Below are positions 1 to 12,099 of a DNA stretch of 64,000 nucleotides, in pieces. How positions within the stretch are numbered: position 1 is the first letter of the stretch; the number at the start of each line of letters is the position of its first letter. Source of the DNA: Raphanus sativus. Taxonomy: Eukaryota; Streptophyta; Magnoliopsida; Brassicales; Brassicaceae. The stretch is taken from positions 12,214,001-12,278,000 of the forward strand of contig NC_079514.1 of the NCBI RefSeq assembly GCF_000801105.2, in the 5' to 3' direction. Below the pieces are notes generated by a model that saw only the letters and a list, made by a program, of their open reading frames with translations, was not told the DNA's origin and did not search any database. Made by a program: the position numbers and the translations under genes.

Positions 1-172
1 CTGTGATACTGAACCAGAAACCAGAGACCGCATTATGCTTGCCTGCGAAATCAGTGAAGCAATTTGGCACATGTCCATTCGAAGGCTGGGTTATAGACCC
101 TTCCTGTTTCACACTTGGACTTGCTTTATGTGGCTTGCGCTCAGGGACTCCCATCTTCCCAAGAATTCTTAA
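1..172 (+). pseudogene. LINE reverse-transcriptase zinc-binding (zf-RVT) remnant
   Basis: Reading from base 2 there is an open frame of 56 codons that starts at the window edge and stops at 170-172. It begins CDTEPETRDRIMLACEISEA and continues with IW and a Trp-rich tail. The pattern C-x-x-E-x-ETRD-H/R-x3-AC-x-S-x2-IW is the zinc-binding domain found after the reverse transcriptase of plant non-LTR retrotransposons. The first Cys pair would lie left of the window. The usual His of the ETRDH motif is Arg here and the frame ends early, so this is a decayed 3' piece of a LINE, not a host gene. The sequence after the stop still looks loosely LINE-like in another frame. Confidence 0.55.
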
Positions 173-1079
173 AATTTTGTAACACTACAAACCCTTCTCA
201 TATTTATATGGTCTATATTCACATATTTGGCAGAAAAGAAAAAGGTACAGTGGTCTCTTATTAGATCGTTGGCCTCAATCCAAAACCATAACTAATCTGT
301 CTTATAATGTATTAGTTGGTGAACTATCATTTCAGATGTTGTAAATAAGTCAATAAGTTCCACATTTTAACAGAGAAAGAAGTTTAGTTTTAGTATTTGG
401 TACAGATTTTCAATTTTCTTTAAAGGTCCAAAACGTTTACTTGCTTGATCCTTTTTCCATGCTTGATCTTGTTTCATGATCGAATGGAACTATATTCTTA
501 ATCATAATTTGTGGTTCATCGAAACTCTACTGGACTCATATAACGTGAAAACTAGAACAGCGTGCAAGATGTGGATTGATCAACATGTTGGTTGTCGTAC
601 TCGTATGCACGGGTTACAATTACTTGCATGGGTTGCAGTTGCGTTCACAATTTTTTTTTTTGTGAAAAAGGTTATGGAGGTGACATGGATTGATCATGCA
701 TTGATTCTCTTTCTATTGGAATTTTCCATTGGTTTGTAAATTCACGTGATATACAAAAAAAATCACGTGATGTAGACTCAAAAGTCTGTAAAGTGTGACG
801 GAAGATCCACATTAGGAAAAAAAAAGTTTACAGAAAATAGATACATCATTGTCCGATAATAATAGAAAACAAAAGATCTAGACTAACATAGTTTTATCTT
901 TTTGTTATCTTTGTTTTTACACCATAAGTAAACAAGCTTTCGAAGTTAATTAGTCTAAACAAATCCTTTTGGATAGAAAGGATAGCTAGTTCACTCGATT
1001 TTTCTTGGGACATATTCAAGGTACAGTAAAGATTTGATCAACTTCAACCAAAAGAGAGATTCAAGAAAACCCAACCTAA
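173..1079. other. Spacer, no gene supported
   Basis: This is AT-rich DNA. An 87-codon open frame at 476-739 has a hydrophobic stretch but no recognisable family, no splice partners and no convincing coding bias. The right part is probably the 3' untranslated region of the RING gene, which is read leftwards from 1664. Confidence 0.5.
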
Positions 1080-1664
1080 CTAGTTTCCAACATTGTGACG
1101 GCAAAGAGGGCAAGTGTTCCGATTAGTCAACCAGTTCGAGATACAGTCTTTGTGGTAACAATGGCTACAAGGAAGCTCAGAGAGTATCTCATTAGCAGCG
1201 AGCTCCTCTCTACATATGGCGCAAACCATCAAACCTCTCTCCATCAGTTCCTCAGCCGTCAACTCCACCACCGGAAGTTCCTCCGTCACTTCCTGCCGCC
1301 GTGTAGAAGATGAATTCCCCAACACACGACCGAAGATTTCATCGTAAGACCCAAACGTGTCATGTCCATGGTTGCTCCGTGAAGCCATGTAATGGAGGTA
1401 GTTGAGGTACTCCTCGTCGATGAAAGTAGCGTTTTCTTCGAAATCTTCGGCTTGAAGTGTCTCTGCTTCGTTCTCCGAAGGAAGATGAAACTCTGCCATT
1501 GATTTTGTGAGGTTTTCGAAAATGTCGGTGTTGTGAATGTAGTACGAGGATGTGTGAGCATCACTGAGACTAACAAGATTAGGTTTCGAATGTTCCGTTG
1601 GGAGCCTGACACGCGTATTTGGGGTGGTTTCATGTGATCCATATGGACAAAATCTGCAACACAT
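1080..1664 (-). CDS. RING-H2 finger protein, probable E3 ubiquitin ligase
   Basis: A single-exon frame of 194 aa. The last 47 residues form a RING-H2 finger: C148-x2-C151, C166-x-H168, H171-x2-C174, C185-x2-C188, with WLTNRNTCPLC at the end. All eight zinc ligands are present. RING-H2 proteins recruit an E2 enzyme and pass ubiquitin to a substrate; the substrate is unknown here. The middle is acidic, with no signal peptide or membrane segment. The chosen ATG lies three codons after an in-frame TAG. Just upstream, a second frame opens at 1768 with MATNFIITVSRNFLLSI, and a third frame between them also looks protein-like, so the true N-terminus may lie at 1768 with frameshifts. The position would match Arabidopsis At3g30460 (recalled, not checked). 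Confidence 0.83.
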   Translation of the reverse strand: MCCRFCPYGSHETTPNTRVRLPTEHSKPNLVSLSDAHTSSYYIHNTDIFENLTKSMAEFHLPSENEAETLQAEDFEENATFIDEEYLNYLHYMASRSNHGHDTFGSYDEIFGRVLGNSSSTRRQEVTEELPVVELTAEELMERGLMVCAICREELAANEILSELPCSHCYHKDCISNWLTNRNTCPLCRHNVGN

Positions 1665-2226
1665 GTCGTGCTACTGAAATGGATCTGCGGCCACGTCGTA
1701 TAACTATAACACCGACTTATCGATAACAGAAAGTTTCTAGAAACAGTGATTATAAAATTAGTAGCCATCGAGCCTTAATACGGGGATATTTACCAAAAGT
1801 CATCTGAACAGAGGGAAATATTTACCAATAATACGCGTTTGCAGTTTGTTTTCTAAAACAACCTTTGTATATAGTCAAAAATTCAAAGACTGACTTCGAC
1901 TTTTAAACCTATAATTTTTAAGTTATTTAAAGGTTTTTTCTTCTGTCTGCTTTCTTGCCTGAAATTTCTCATCATGGTTTTTCAAGTTTAAACATAAGTA
2001 ATTTAATAATTACCTCTCTAATCAACTGTGTGGATGAGCGATCACTCTTTCTAATATTTTATTGAAAAGCGAAGTGTATAAATTAGACCAGGCTATCCAC
2101 TTTTAAAAGCATGTACCAAAATACACTTAAGTAGAGGTAGTAATATTTGTATTTATCTTTGAGTATGCGGTATGGCATAAGAAGGAACATAGTCTTTGGA
2201 TGTATGTACGTTATGAAAATGAAAGA

Positions 2227-2499
2227 CAGTATGGATGTGATTGGTTGGGTTGTATGAGGTGGTTTTAGCTTTAAGTTTTACCTATAACCTTTAAAATCAC
2301 CATTCATGTTTGATATTGATTTTTAAAGCTACAGCAAAAATGTAGAGAAAATGACTGTAACTATATTATTTTCTAAAACAAAAAATATTGCTGTACTAAT
2401 AAATTTTAAATCTACATCACTTAAAGTAAAGCAAAAAATTATACAACCTAAATCCTACAGTAAATTCTCTACAGTTACAACCAAATCAATCACCCCCTG
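2227..2499. mobile_element. MITE candidate, hAT-like ends
   Basis: The left end CAGTATGGATGTGATTGG and the reverse complement of the right end, CAGGGGGTGATTGATTTGG, are imperfect terminal inverted repeats that continue into GGTTGT on both sides. The element is about 270 bp, AT-rich and non-coding. CAGGGG ends with TGATTGG are typical of hAT MITEs in Brassicaceae. I could not see a matching 8-bp target duplication. Confidence 0.45.
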
Positions 2500-2984
2500 A
2501 AACATTCGACATTTCAGTTATAATCAAATTTTCAGTAAACACTAATATTCAATCATATTAAATATATGAGAGTATGTTGAAAAAGTAAAACTATGTAGTC
2601 TGTACTACAATGAAACGACACCCATTAAAAGTTGATCATCAACTATAATGAACAAAAGAGGAGTACAAAAAAAATACCATTCTATTTTACATGTCTGTTT
2701 TTGGCTAAAGATAACATGTCCTTACTAATTACAGTCACTCGAATTCATTTTATGTTATTGCGTTTGCGATATGACTCGAATTGCTATTTGAATTTGAGAT
2801 ATTTTTCGACCTGTTATGAATGATCATTTCGTGCAAAAAAGTAAAGAAAAACTCATTTGAGAATCGGTTTGTTAAAAATACTTTTGAATATTCGAATGGA
2901 CTGGACGCGGAAACCCGTGTTGTTATTTATGAAACATGAATTTCATAATGTGCAACCGAAGACGTGAACCTTAATACTTTCTAA

Positions 2985-3025
2985 CTAGGTGATAGCCCGT
3001 GCCTTACACGGAGTAAATTAGTCTA
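2985..3025 (-). mobile_element. Helitron 3' terminus (minus orientation)
   Basis: Read on the minus strand, a short hairpin (CCGTG, loop, CACGG) is followed by GGCTATCAC and CTAG, then a host T. This is the Helitron 3' end structure, with a hairpin about ten bases before CTRR and insertion next to T. The element body would run rightwards from here. I did not find a convincing 5' TC end, so only the terminus is annotated. Confidence 0.55.
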
Positions 3026-6000
3026 AAATATTATTAGTTTTAATGTATTTTGATCCAATAGATCGAAAATGTACATGTATATATAATGTTTATTTTATTT
3101 TTTTGAAAAGTTTATATAATTGGTTAGATTCAATTGAAGTATATTTTATGGAAAAAAATCAATAGAAGTAAACAATAGCTAAAGTAAATATATTATGAAC
3201 TTAAGATAAAACAAAACATAGGCAATAGAATAATTGCTTTCATAATAAAATGATGACTGCAATAACTAAAGAAATATAGATAATAGAAAAATAAAATATG
3301 AAATGATATAAAAGCTTTCTTGAGAACTCATGATTTACAATCCTATAGAAAGACATCACACAGAATTAGTTTACCAAACAAAACACACTTATTTATTTAT
3401 TTTACTAAAAAAATGATATACCTCTTTTTCTTGTGAGAATGTTTTTGCTAAGGAATGATTTAAGAAGTTGGTTGTGCTGGGGTGATATCAACTCGGCAAT
3501 GAGAGTTAAATAGGTTCTATGACTCGTCGAGCAATAATCTCTAATAATAAAATCGTCATAATTGTTACAATATTCGTAATTAATTTTTACGTAAATTGTG
3601 CATCTCACCAATTATAAACTTGCCGTATTATTTGATATCGATAATAAATCATGTTTGCAAAAAATATTTACATTAATGATTGTGGTATGGGTTTGAAAAA
3701 AATAAAGGAAAGTTTATATCACATGAACAATGGTCAAATTCTCTAACAATTAAAACCGATATATTCTTACCAAAAATATTACCTACTCCGATATGATTAT
3801 TACGGATAAAGGAAAGTTTATGTTACATGAACAATGTTTCAAAATGCTACGATATGATTATTTTTGTGCGGTTAAAGTTACAGTTTGAGGAAAGTTGTAA
3901 ATATTAATCAACGACGTAATTGTAGCTAAATTAGGTATGATAAACTTAAGATGATTTTTATGTGTGCTCCTACTACTATTTATATATCGAACCATTGAAA
4001 TGAAGTTATGGTTGGAGTATGTTGAACTAATATAGAATTTACATTCTATATTTAACTATGCATTAAACATGAAATTTAAAAAGCGGGATTTTATTTTTCT
4101 GTAAGCAATTTCTCTTATAATATATATTTTGTTGACTATGTCATAGTTTATGAAATATAAGATATGTTTATTGTAGATGCATTATTATTTCTAACAGATC
4201 ATTGTTGTAGTTGCAGAGGTCACAGTATAACATACATTATTAGCTTAGAATATATATTTTCAACTGAAACTAATTTCTTCAGACAATCGTCAAATAATAA
4301 AACTGGTAAAACGTTATACATGTTTGATCCATGTCTTCTTACTTTTATATTACTTTGCTTTCATTATATTTGCGCTTGCTTATAAAAATTGAATGTTTAA
4401 TGCACAATTAAATATAGAATGTACATGGGATTTGGCACTAATTGAAACATATAACGATTTTAAAAACATGGAAAGATTAGAGATCATCCATTCGTCAATT
4501 AATACAGAGGAATAATACAATTTTTTTAATTTCGTATAAGTAAATAGTAGGTCAATAACATAAGTAAGTTGTAATATATCAATGGCACAATAAGTAATAA
4601 TTCTAGTAAGTTAAGGGTTTTGTCAAGATAGGGGTGAGAGTGAATGTGAGAGTGACACCTAGGAAATGACATTGTGTAAATAACACATCAAGTAAAGTTT
4701 ATTTTCTTTTAGTGCTCCTAAAATAATATATAGGGGATATATTAATATCTGGCTCTGATTTGCCTGACTGTCTCTGTTTATCTGACTGGGTAAACGATTA
4801 GATAATGGGCATGACGATGACTTATGATGATTAATCGACACTTTCACTCTTTGATTACAAATAAAGCCGAAACTTGGTGGTAATATTATTATTTAGTGAT
4901 TATAAAAGTATATTAGATGCTTAATTATCATCCTGGTCTCGGTTAGTTAAATAATTATAAGAGGTGCGAGGCAATAGTTAATTAGGAGTCCTATCATTCT
5001 ATCAGTCTTTCCTGTCCACATATTTTTCCAAGTAAAATAATGAATTGAGTAGTACGTCTATTTATAATTTTATATTTTAGTATGAAATTTTATTAATTAA
5101 TATTACTGTAATATTTTTATTTGTAAACTCTAATCAGTAAACCCTAAATCCAAATATAAATCATAAACTCAAATAGAATGTATCAAAATAAATAAAATAG
5201 TATATATTAATAACATTATGAAATACATGTGATTGCGTGGAAAAATATAATCATGACCTCAACTATATCTCCTCACCTTCTAAATACTAAACCCTAACTC
5301 TAGTCACTAAATCCTAACCCAAATATAAATTTTAAATCTAAATATCAAAATCTAAAAGATACATAATATTATGTAATTTTAAATTATATTATGTAATATT
5401 AAACTATACAATATAGATCATAGTACAATGTTTATAGTTTTAAAACATGTAATGTTAGTTAGAAATTAAGAAAATTACAAACTATATATCTAAACGAAAT
5501 ATAGCACTTTTAGTAATCGTCTAATAGAATGGAACATGATAAAATAGTATAGTAACAAAATATATCGCATAACAAATATGAAAAATACAGATTATTTTAA
5601 ATTTCTATTCTATATGCATATGATAAAATAGAACACAATAATAAAAACTGTTCATCTTCTTCCACACACAACATAGATTTCCTTCAAATTCAGATATGTA
5701 AATGGCATCTTTGCAGCTGTTGCTTTTGGAATCTGAGAAGCCGATTGGACAGTCGAACTCTTCTCACAAACAATTTCACAAGCGAGACAATTTCCCCTTT
5801 GCAACACACTTTGAAAAGGTGAAGAAACCGAGAGCAAATCAGTGCACTGAGAGGGGTGGAGAAAATCGTCGACAAAGACCTTTCGTTTTCTCAGATGTCA
5901 GTAAAGACAGTTAAAATAGATGATGTGATTCAAAAAAGCCACAAGTTACTTTGCATAATTAATAATTAAGAATTTTTAAATTTCTTTTTTAGCAGGTTGC

Positions 6001-6059
6001 ACCGGTTAGTTTTGAAGATAAAACAATATTATTACATAAAATGAAATGTATATAGGGCA
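3026..6059. other. AT-rich repeat-derived spacer
   Basis: No gene is supported. Several 60 to 75 codon open frames have no family signature. The block lies between two Helitron 3' ends that face each other (2985 on minus, 7041 on plus), so most of it is probably Helitron-derived. A more coding-like patch at 5652-5882 is listed separately. Confidence 0.5.
5652..5882 (-). pseudogene. Possible captured gene fragment, unknown
   Basis: This patch is clearly less AT-rich than its surroundings. Two minus-strand frames are open across it, one of them about 77 codons with a Cys-containing stretch (GNCLACEIVC). There is no start context, no splice partner and no family I recognise. It lies left of a plus-strand Helitron 3' end at 7041, so an exon piece picked up by a Helitron is one explanation. 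I would not call it a functional gene. Confidence 0.25.
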
Positions 6060-7041
6060 TTTGATTACTTACCGTATTATATTTTTTTTCCTTATTATAT
6101 AGCCCAATCCCCTATATATTATTTACAAAGTAATTTGTAGATTTGTCATCACTACAATTAATTTAAGAAAAAAATGGTGACATGACTAACAAAATATATG
6201 ACATTGCTCTTTCGTAATTATAACATAGCATAACATTAATTACGATATAATTCAGTTATACAAATAAAAAAATATAAGGTAATAAATATATAATCATTAC
6301 CTTAGTTATAAAAAATAAAAAATAATTAAAATATTAGATGTGATTTATTATAAACTTACAAAATAAAAAAATTAATAACAAAAAAACGAAAAATAAATAT
6401 TTCAAATGAGAATTGTAGATAAAAACTTAATAACATAAAAACAAAATATTTATTTTGTATATCGTTCATGTTTATGGTTTTATTTAATATAATATATATT
6501 TGGTATTATAATTCACGTTAAAATATAAAATAATAAAATATAGATAAACATATGTAAATAGTTTTTATAGTATTTTTAATTCTTCAAATAAAATTCTATG
6601 TAAGCTAAATATCTAGAAAGTTGATAAAAAAAATATCTAGAAAGTTTATATACTTTTACAAAAATATTTTATAAAATATATACTATTGTTTTAAATAATT
6701 ATATCATTCATCTTAAATAATATAATATATATTTTTACCTGTTGATCGTTTAAATCTGTAGTCATATAAAAAGAAAACGATGATATAAATTATCAAATAA
6801 AATGTAAATATATCTATTGATCATATAATACAACAATAAAAAATGCATAAAAACTATTTCAGAAAAAAATTTATTTTTTGAACTATATACGGGTATAGAT
6901 TAAATAATAAATTAAATATAATTTCAATATAAATGATTAATTTATATTTTTTAAATTGATAAAACTAATTAAATAAAAATTAATGTAATAAATATTTTTC
7001 AAAAATTATTATGCCTGCGTGTTTTGTACGAAAACACCTAG
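6060..7041 (+). mobile_element. Helitron 3' part and terminus (plus orientation)
   Basis: A very AT-rich tract ends in a hairpin (GTGTTTT, loop, AAAACAC, about 7022-7037) directly followed by CTAG at 7038-7041 and a host T. The composition and the end structure fit the 3' part of a non-autonomous Helitron. The left limit is arbitrary because I found no 5' TC terminus. Confidence 0.45.
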
Positions 7042-7868
7042 TTTCCCTACAAAATAATTGTCCAAATAACAACATAGCTGTAAAAAATCAATATAAATTT
7101 TAAATTGGATAGTTGTTTCGTGCCCTATTACTTGCCTAAAAGCCAGTAAATTAACGTAAAATAGGAAAAAAACGTAAAACTTGACATCATTTATCCATTG
7201 GCAACAACTATATATACTAACAAATATACCACATTCCAGTCTTTTTGGCCACTAAATAATAAAGCTTTTACATACTTGACTCTACGTTAAACCAATTACA
7301 ACTTGTGATATTCTTGAAATCTCTCAATAGCTCTTCATCCGATTCACACTGATCTTAAAACTCTGCGTTGAATCTATCTGAAATCCAATCAACACCACCT
7401 TAAAAGGTCAAGCAAGTTGTCATAAAAAATGTACAGTAAATCTGATAATTCAGTTACATAATTTTGGCTAATCACGTCACAACTATCCAATATCAGACAA
7501 AAATCTCCCCTGTTTTAATTTCTTTTAAAAAGGTTAAAGATCTTCTTACAAATCATACATAATTATTGCATCGTCGGCATCAGCTAGACAAAATCCTGAG
7601 GCTATTAATCTCCTTCACATCTCTTCCTTCTTCCTCCCTCCTCAACAAAAATAAATAAATCTTTCTTCTTTTCCCAGAAATCTAAATCTCCACTCCTTCA
7701 AAAAAGGTTTCAACTTTGTACATCTCCTCTGTATTTAACCTTCTGGGTAACATCATTTTCGATCAAAATCAACTGGGTTTCGATCAAATTTAGTTTTTAT
7801 TTATTTTTTAAATAATCCCTACTCGTTCGTCTCTGCTCACTATTCTCGTCAAAGTTCTCTCCTTTAAG

Positions 7869-7952
7869 GTTCGTTACTCCTTCACGCGTTCAAAGATGTT
7901 GACTTTATATAATATCTAACTACTTTTGTTTCTATAAATCAATTATCGACAG
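7869..7952 (+). other. Probable 5' UTR intron of the AVT6-like gene
   Basis: A donor (AAG/GTTCGTT) at 7869 and an acceptor (ATCGACAG/) ending at 7952 sit 25 bases before the start codon at 7978. The CT-rich sequence upstream looks like a plant 5' UTR. This is inferred from splice motifs only. Confidence 0.45.
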
Positions 7953-7977
7953 CTCGAGACCATCATCAATACGAAGG

Positions 7978-9705
7978 ATGACGATTGAAGATGTTACTCC
8001 GATTCAGAAGAGAAACTCTTCTTCTGCTTCTTCCTCCTCAGACGACGTTGCTGCTCCGTTGCTGCCTAAATCTAAAGGAGACGAAGTAGCTGCTTACGAT
8101 GAGTTCAACGGAGCTTCGTTCAGTGGCGCGGTTTTCAACCTCGCCACGACTATAATCGGTGCTGGCATCATGGCCTTGCCTGCAACGATGAAGATCTTGG
8201 GGCTCGTCCTCGGGATCGCTATGATAGTTGTCATGGCTTTCTTGACCGATGCGTCGATCGAGTTCTTGCTTAGGTTTAGTAAGATTAAGAGAAGCAGGTC
8301 TTATGGTGGACTGATGGGTGATTCTTTTGGGAGGCCTGGGAGGGTTTTGCTTCAGGTTGCTGTGTTGGTTAACAACATTGGTGTTTTGATTGTTTACATG
8401 ATCATCATTGGTAATTGTTTAATCAATTCATCTGATAAATAGTAATCTGCTGCTTTTGTTGAATCTTGATTTTTGTCTTGTTGTTGTTGTTGAAGGTGAT
8501 GTGTTGGCTGGGAAGACAGAAGATGGGACTCACCATTATGGTGTTCTTGAAGGTTGGTTCGGTCACCATTGGTGGAACGGGAGAGCTGCTATTCTTCTCA
8601 TTACAACTCTTGGTGTCTTTGCTCCTTTGGCTTGCTTCAAGCGAATCGGTTAGTGTTCTTGAGTTCTAACGTGAGCCTTGCTTGATCTTAAGTTTAGTTG
8701 CTTATGCTTTTTTTCTTTGCAGATTCTTTGAGGTTTACATCTGCTTTATCAGTGGCTCTTGCGGTCGTGTTTCTCGTCATCACGGCGGGTATTTCCATCA
8801 TGAAGTTGATCAGTGGTGGCGTGGCGATGCCGAGGTTGCTACCAGATGTTACTGACCTAACATCCTTCTGGAACCTCTTCACTGTTGTACCTGTTCTTGT
8901 CACCGCGTTCATTTGCCATTACAATGGTATGATTACCCTCTGTTTCTTAACTGGAAGAAGAATAAAACAAAAAAAACTATATGTTTATTGGTTTTGCTTG
9001 GTTTGTTTCATTCAGTTCACAGCATACAGAACGAGCTTGACGACCCTGCTCAGATAAGACCTGTAGTCCGATCAGCTCTTATGCTCTGCTCATCAGTGTA
9101 CATAATGACAAGCATCTTCGGGTTCCTCTTGTTTGGAGACGATACTCTCGATGATGTCCTCGCAAACTTTGACACGGACCTCGGCATCCCTTTAGGCTCT
9201 GTCCTTAACGACGCGGTTCGAGTCAGCTACGCGCTTCATCTTATGCTGGTGTTCCCCATTGTTTTCTACCCGTTGAGGATCAACATCGACGGCCTCTTGT
9301 TCCCTTCTGCTCCATCGTTGACTTCCTCGAATGTAAGGTTCGGTTGCCTCACCGCAGGTCTCATCTCTGTAGTCTTCTTGGGTGCAAACTTCATCCCAAG
9401 CATTTGGGATGCTTTCCAGTTCACTGGAGCAACTGCTGCTGTTTGTCTCGGCTTCATCTTCCCAGCTTCTATCATACTAAAGTAAGTTGATCAGAAGATT
9501 AGTGTTTTATCTCTCTCTCTCTCTTAGTTAAGCAGATTTTGGTTAGCTTATTCTATGTTTTCTTGACAGGGATCGTCATAGCAGAGCAACGAGCAGGGAC
9601 ACGAGTTTAGCTGTTTTCATGATTGTTCTTGCGGTGCTGTCCAATGCGATCGCTATTTACAGCGATGCTTATGCGTTGTTCAAGAAGAACGCACCTCGTG
9701 AGTGA
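7978..9705 (+). CDS. AVT6A: Vacuolar-type amino acid transporter, AVT6 clade (AAAP family)
   Basis: Five exons: 7978-8410, 8496-8648, 8723-8926, 9016-9481 and 9570-9705, all GT-AG and in phase, giving 463 aa. The protein starts with a hydrophilic Ser-rich tail, then SFSGAVFNLATTIIGAGIMA (about residues 47-66), the first transmembrane segment of the amino acid/auxin permease family, followed by about ten more hydrophobic helices. It ends in a short lysine-bearing tail. Members of the AVT6 clade are predicted to move neutral or acidic amino acids out of the vacuole or across related membranes. The family match is strong over the full length. The symbol rests on the remembered position of At3g30390 in the syntenic block. 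The gene is convergent with the hydrolase gene, with 384 bp between stop codons, and has no visible defects. Confidence 0.93.
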
Positions 9706-10088
9706 AATGTGCAGTTGGGTGCGTTCTTGGATGAAAGGAAACAAACCGTTTTTTTCATCTTCACTGCTTATGTAAAATATAGTAATAAATCAAGAAGACG
9801 AGACTCATCTTCTATATGTGGTAAGCTGTACCATTTGTTGTTGTTTTAAAGAGGACTTTTGCTTGCTTACGGTTTTGTACCAGCATGAGTGTTGCTTGTA
9901 TGTATACAAATGCAAATGTAATGAAGATCATATTCTATATCATTGTTTATAATAGTAACAAGATCAAAGCTATTTGAATCATTGACATGTGACTTGTTTA
10001 ATTCCAAAACACTAAAGGGTTAAAAGAAAACAAAGCAAATATCAAACAATTAAAATTACATGTTTTGGATGCATGTGTATGTTCATGT

Positions 10089-11995
10089 TCACTTAGCTGT
10101 TGCTGTTGGCTTGAAACAATCTATGTTGCACAACCCTACTGATCTTATCATCCCCCCAAACCTGTCATTACCATCATCATCATCATTATCATTATCATTA
10201 TCATTATCATGATCATCACTACATTACAAATGGTAAGACTTTGTGATTCTTACCTGTCAATGCTCTTCCTCCCTTTCTCTGTTTGTATTTGCTGTTCTTT
10301 GGCATTACTCGGTTTCTCAGACCCATCAACACTTTTTCTCGTTCTTTCTCTCTTATCAAAGCTCGCTCTCGCTTTATCCTTACTCTCTATACTCAGCTTA
10401 GGCATCTCTCTTTGATCCATACTCGTCCTTGACTTCTCTCTTTGATCTGTGCTTGGCCTTGAAGGTTCTCTAACAACATCTGTACTGCTCCTCGCCTTCT
10501 CTGTTTCTGGCACAGTTCCACTTCTAAGATGAGGAGACTTCTCAACCGTTGATACAAACTTCTTTAGATGCTTTATGTACTGAGGGTATAGCTCTAAGTC
10601 GCAGTGGTTTCCTCCTTTGATCCATAGCGGTTCATACTTTTCTTTACAAAGATCAAAAAGTTGCTTCCCGTGAGACCAATTCACAACATCATCTGATGTT
10701 CCCTGCACACATACCAAAACGTAAGAGAAAACAAGAACAAAATGGACACACAGAGATGATGAGACTCACGTGAACCACCAGAACCGGACATTTGACAAGA
10801 GATATCTTATCAATGTTCTGCAACAGCAAAAAACAAATCAGAAATTATTATTGCAATAATAATTAAGAAGGTAACGTTGATGAAAGTTTCTAAAGGGAAC
10901 CTTGTAAATGTCAAACCAGTAAGTTCGCTTTACAGGGTACATGACTCTAAGACCGGAAGCAATAGCACTGTGGAGAACAACAGCTCTGAGGTTTGGTAAC
11001 CTAGAAGCTAACTCTAAAGTCGGTCCGCTTCCTACGGATTGTCCATATAAGATGACATCTTGTTCCTTGACACCATACTGCTCTTCCAAACATCTATACA
11101 CTGCTTCTATATCGTGGTAAGTGTTCTGCTCACTAGGCTGTTGCATAAACCAAAGTGAAAAAAAAAAATCCACAAAGGTAAACCGTAATAAACACACAAA
11201 TGTGATAATACCTTCCCTGAAGACCTTCCATAACCTGAATAGTCATACCTGTATAAGTAACAAGGAACAACACAATCAAAATTCAAAACAAAGGTTCTAA
11301 AAATCGGTTATAGACTGCAAAAAAAAAGTTGTTTCTCTTACGAATAATTTGCGTAAAAGCGGCAAAACTAGTAGTCATAAGAGAAACAATTATTGTAAAT
11401 CGGTTTATCTAAAAATCCTTTATAAAAAGCTTAATAAGCTATTTTTTTGAATATTGATCAAAATATAAACAAATTAAGATTTTATAAAATGGATCTCACT
11501 TTCTATATATGGTGTATGAACTCGGATCCGTTAACATATTCATTCTCAATTACTAATTAACTCTCTATCAACAGCCCTGTGCAGAGACACTAACAGAGCA
11601 AAACAGAGAACCTGTCCTAAACCCGTGAAAGCAGCTTCCAAAAAACACATGTCCTAATTGCAAAGAAAGAGTTTTGATGATTACCCAATTAAGTTAACAC
11701 GAAGATGGAGGCTGAGCTCGGAGAAGAGCTCGAACATCTGGCCGAGATCAGCGGCGTTGCCGTGCGAATACAGAAGCGTGAGCGAGGCTTTACGGTTCTT
11801 AATATACGCAGCAACCACCTGATTCCCTCTCTTCGTCTTGAGCTTCAACACTTCCACGTTCTCCTTCACGTTCTCCACACCCGTTAGCCTCAGCTTCCCC
11901 GTCTCTTCTTCTGCTACCTCCTCGACACCGTACGACGGCGGGTTTGGCGGGAAAAACGCAAACTTTGCCGCCACTGATGACGTCACCGCCCCCAT
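10089..11995 (-). CDS. Alpha/beta hydrolase, ABHD17-like
   Basis: Six exons on the minus strand: 11685-11995, 11212-11248, 10901-11137, 10770-10817, 10254-10702 and 10089-10161, giving 384 aa. The fold is clear: an HGNAADLG oxyanion strand in exon 1, a [11 protein letters not shown] loop in exon 2, the nucleophile elbow GQSVG with Ser150, the acid Asp215 in GTSDD, and His244 in GGNHCDLE. The ABHD17 family is known as membrane-bound serine hydrolases that remove palmitate from proteins; the plant substrate is unknown. MGAVTS at the N-terminus fits a myristoylation site (Gly2, Ser6). The C-terminal third holds degenerate repeats of the R-x-S-x-D type. A short last exon encodes [17 protein letters not shown], which would be missed if the TAA just inside intron 5 were taken as the end. 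Confidence 0.92.
10181..10214. repeat. ATC/ATT microsatellite
   Basis: A run of CATCATCATCATT followed by CATTAT units lies in the last intron of the hydrolase gene. Confidence 0.8.
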
Positions 11996-12099
11996 GATGA
12001 ATCTTTGGAGGCTAGACGCAATTTGAATGGTAAAAGAAACGAAATTTCCAGAAAAATAAAATAAAATTCAGAGATGTCGTCCTCTGTTTTGAATTCGGT

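Noticed and set aside
476..739. 87-codon open frame with a hydrophobic stretch
   Set aside because: No family match, no splice context, surrounded by repeat DNA.
10250..10253. Stop codon TAA as the end of the hydrolase gene
   Set aside because: It lies within a perfect donor AG/GTAAGA; splicing to 10161 gives a conserved-looking C-terminal exon in phase.
11838..12026. 62-codon plus frame over the start of the hydrolase gene
   Set aside because: Antisense shadow of exon 1.
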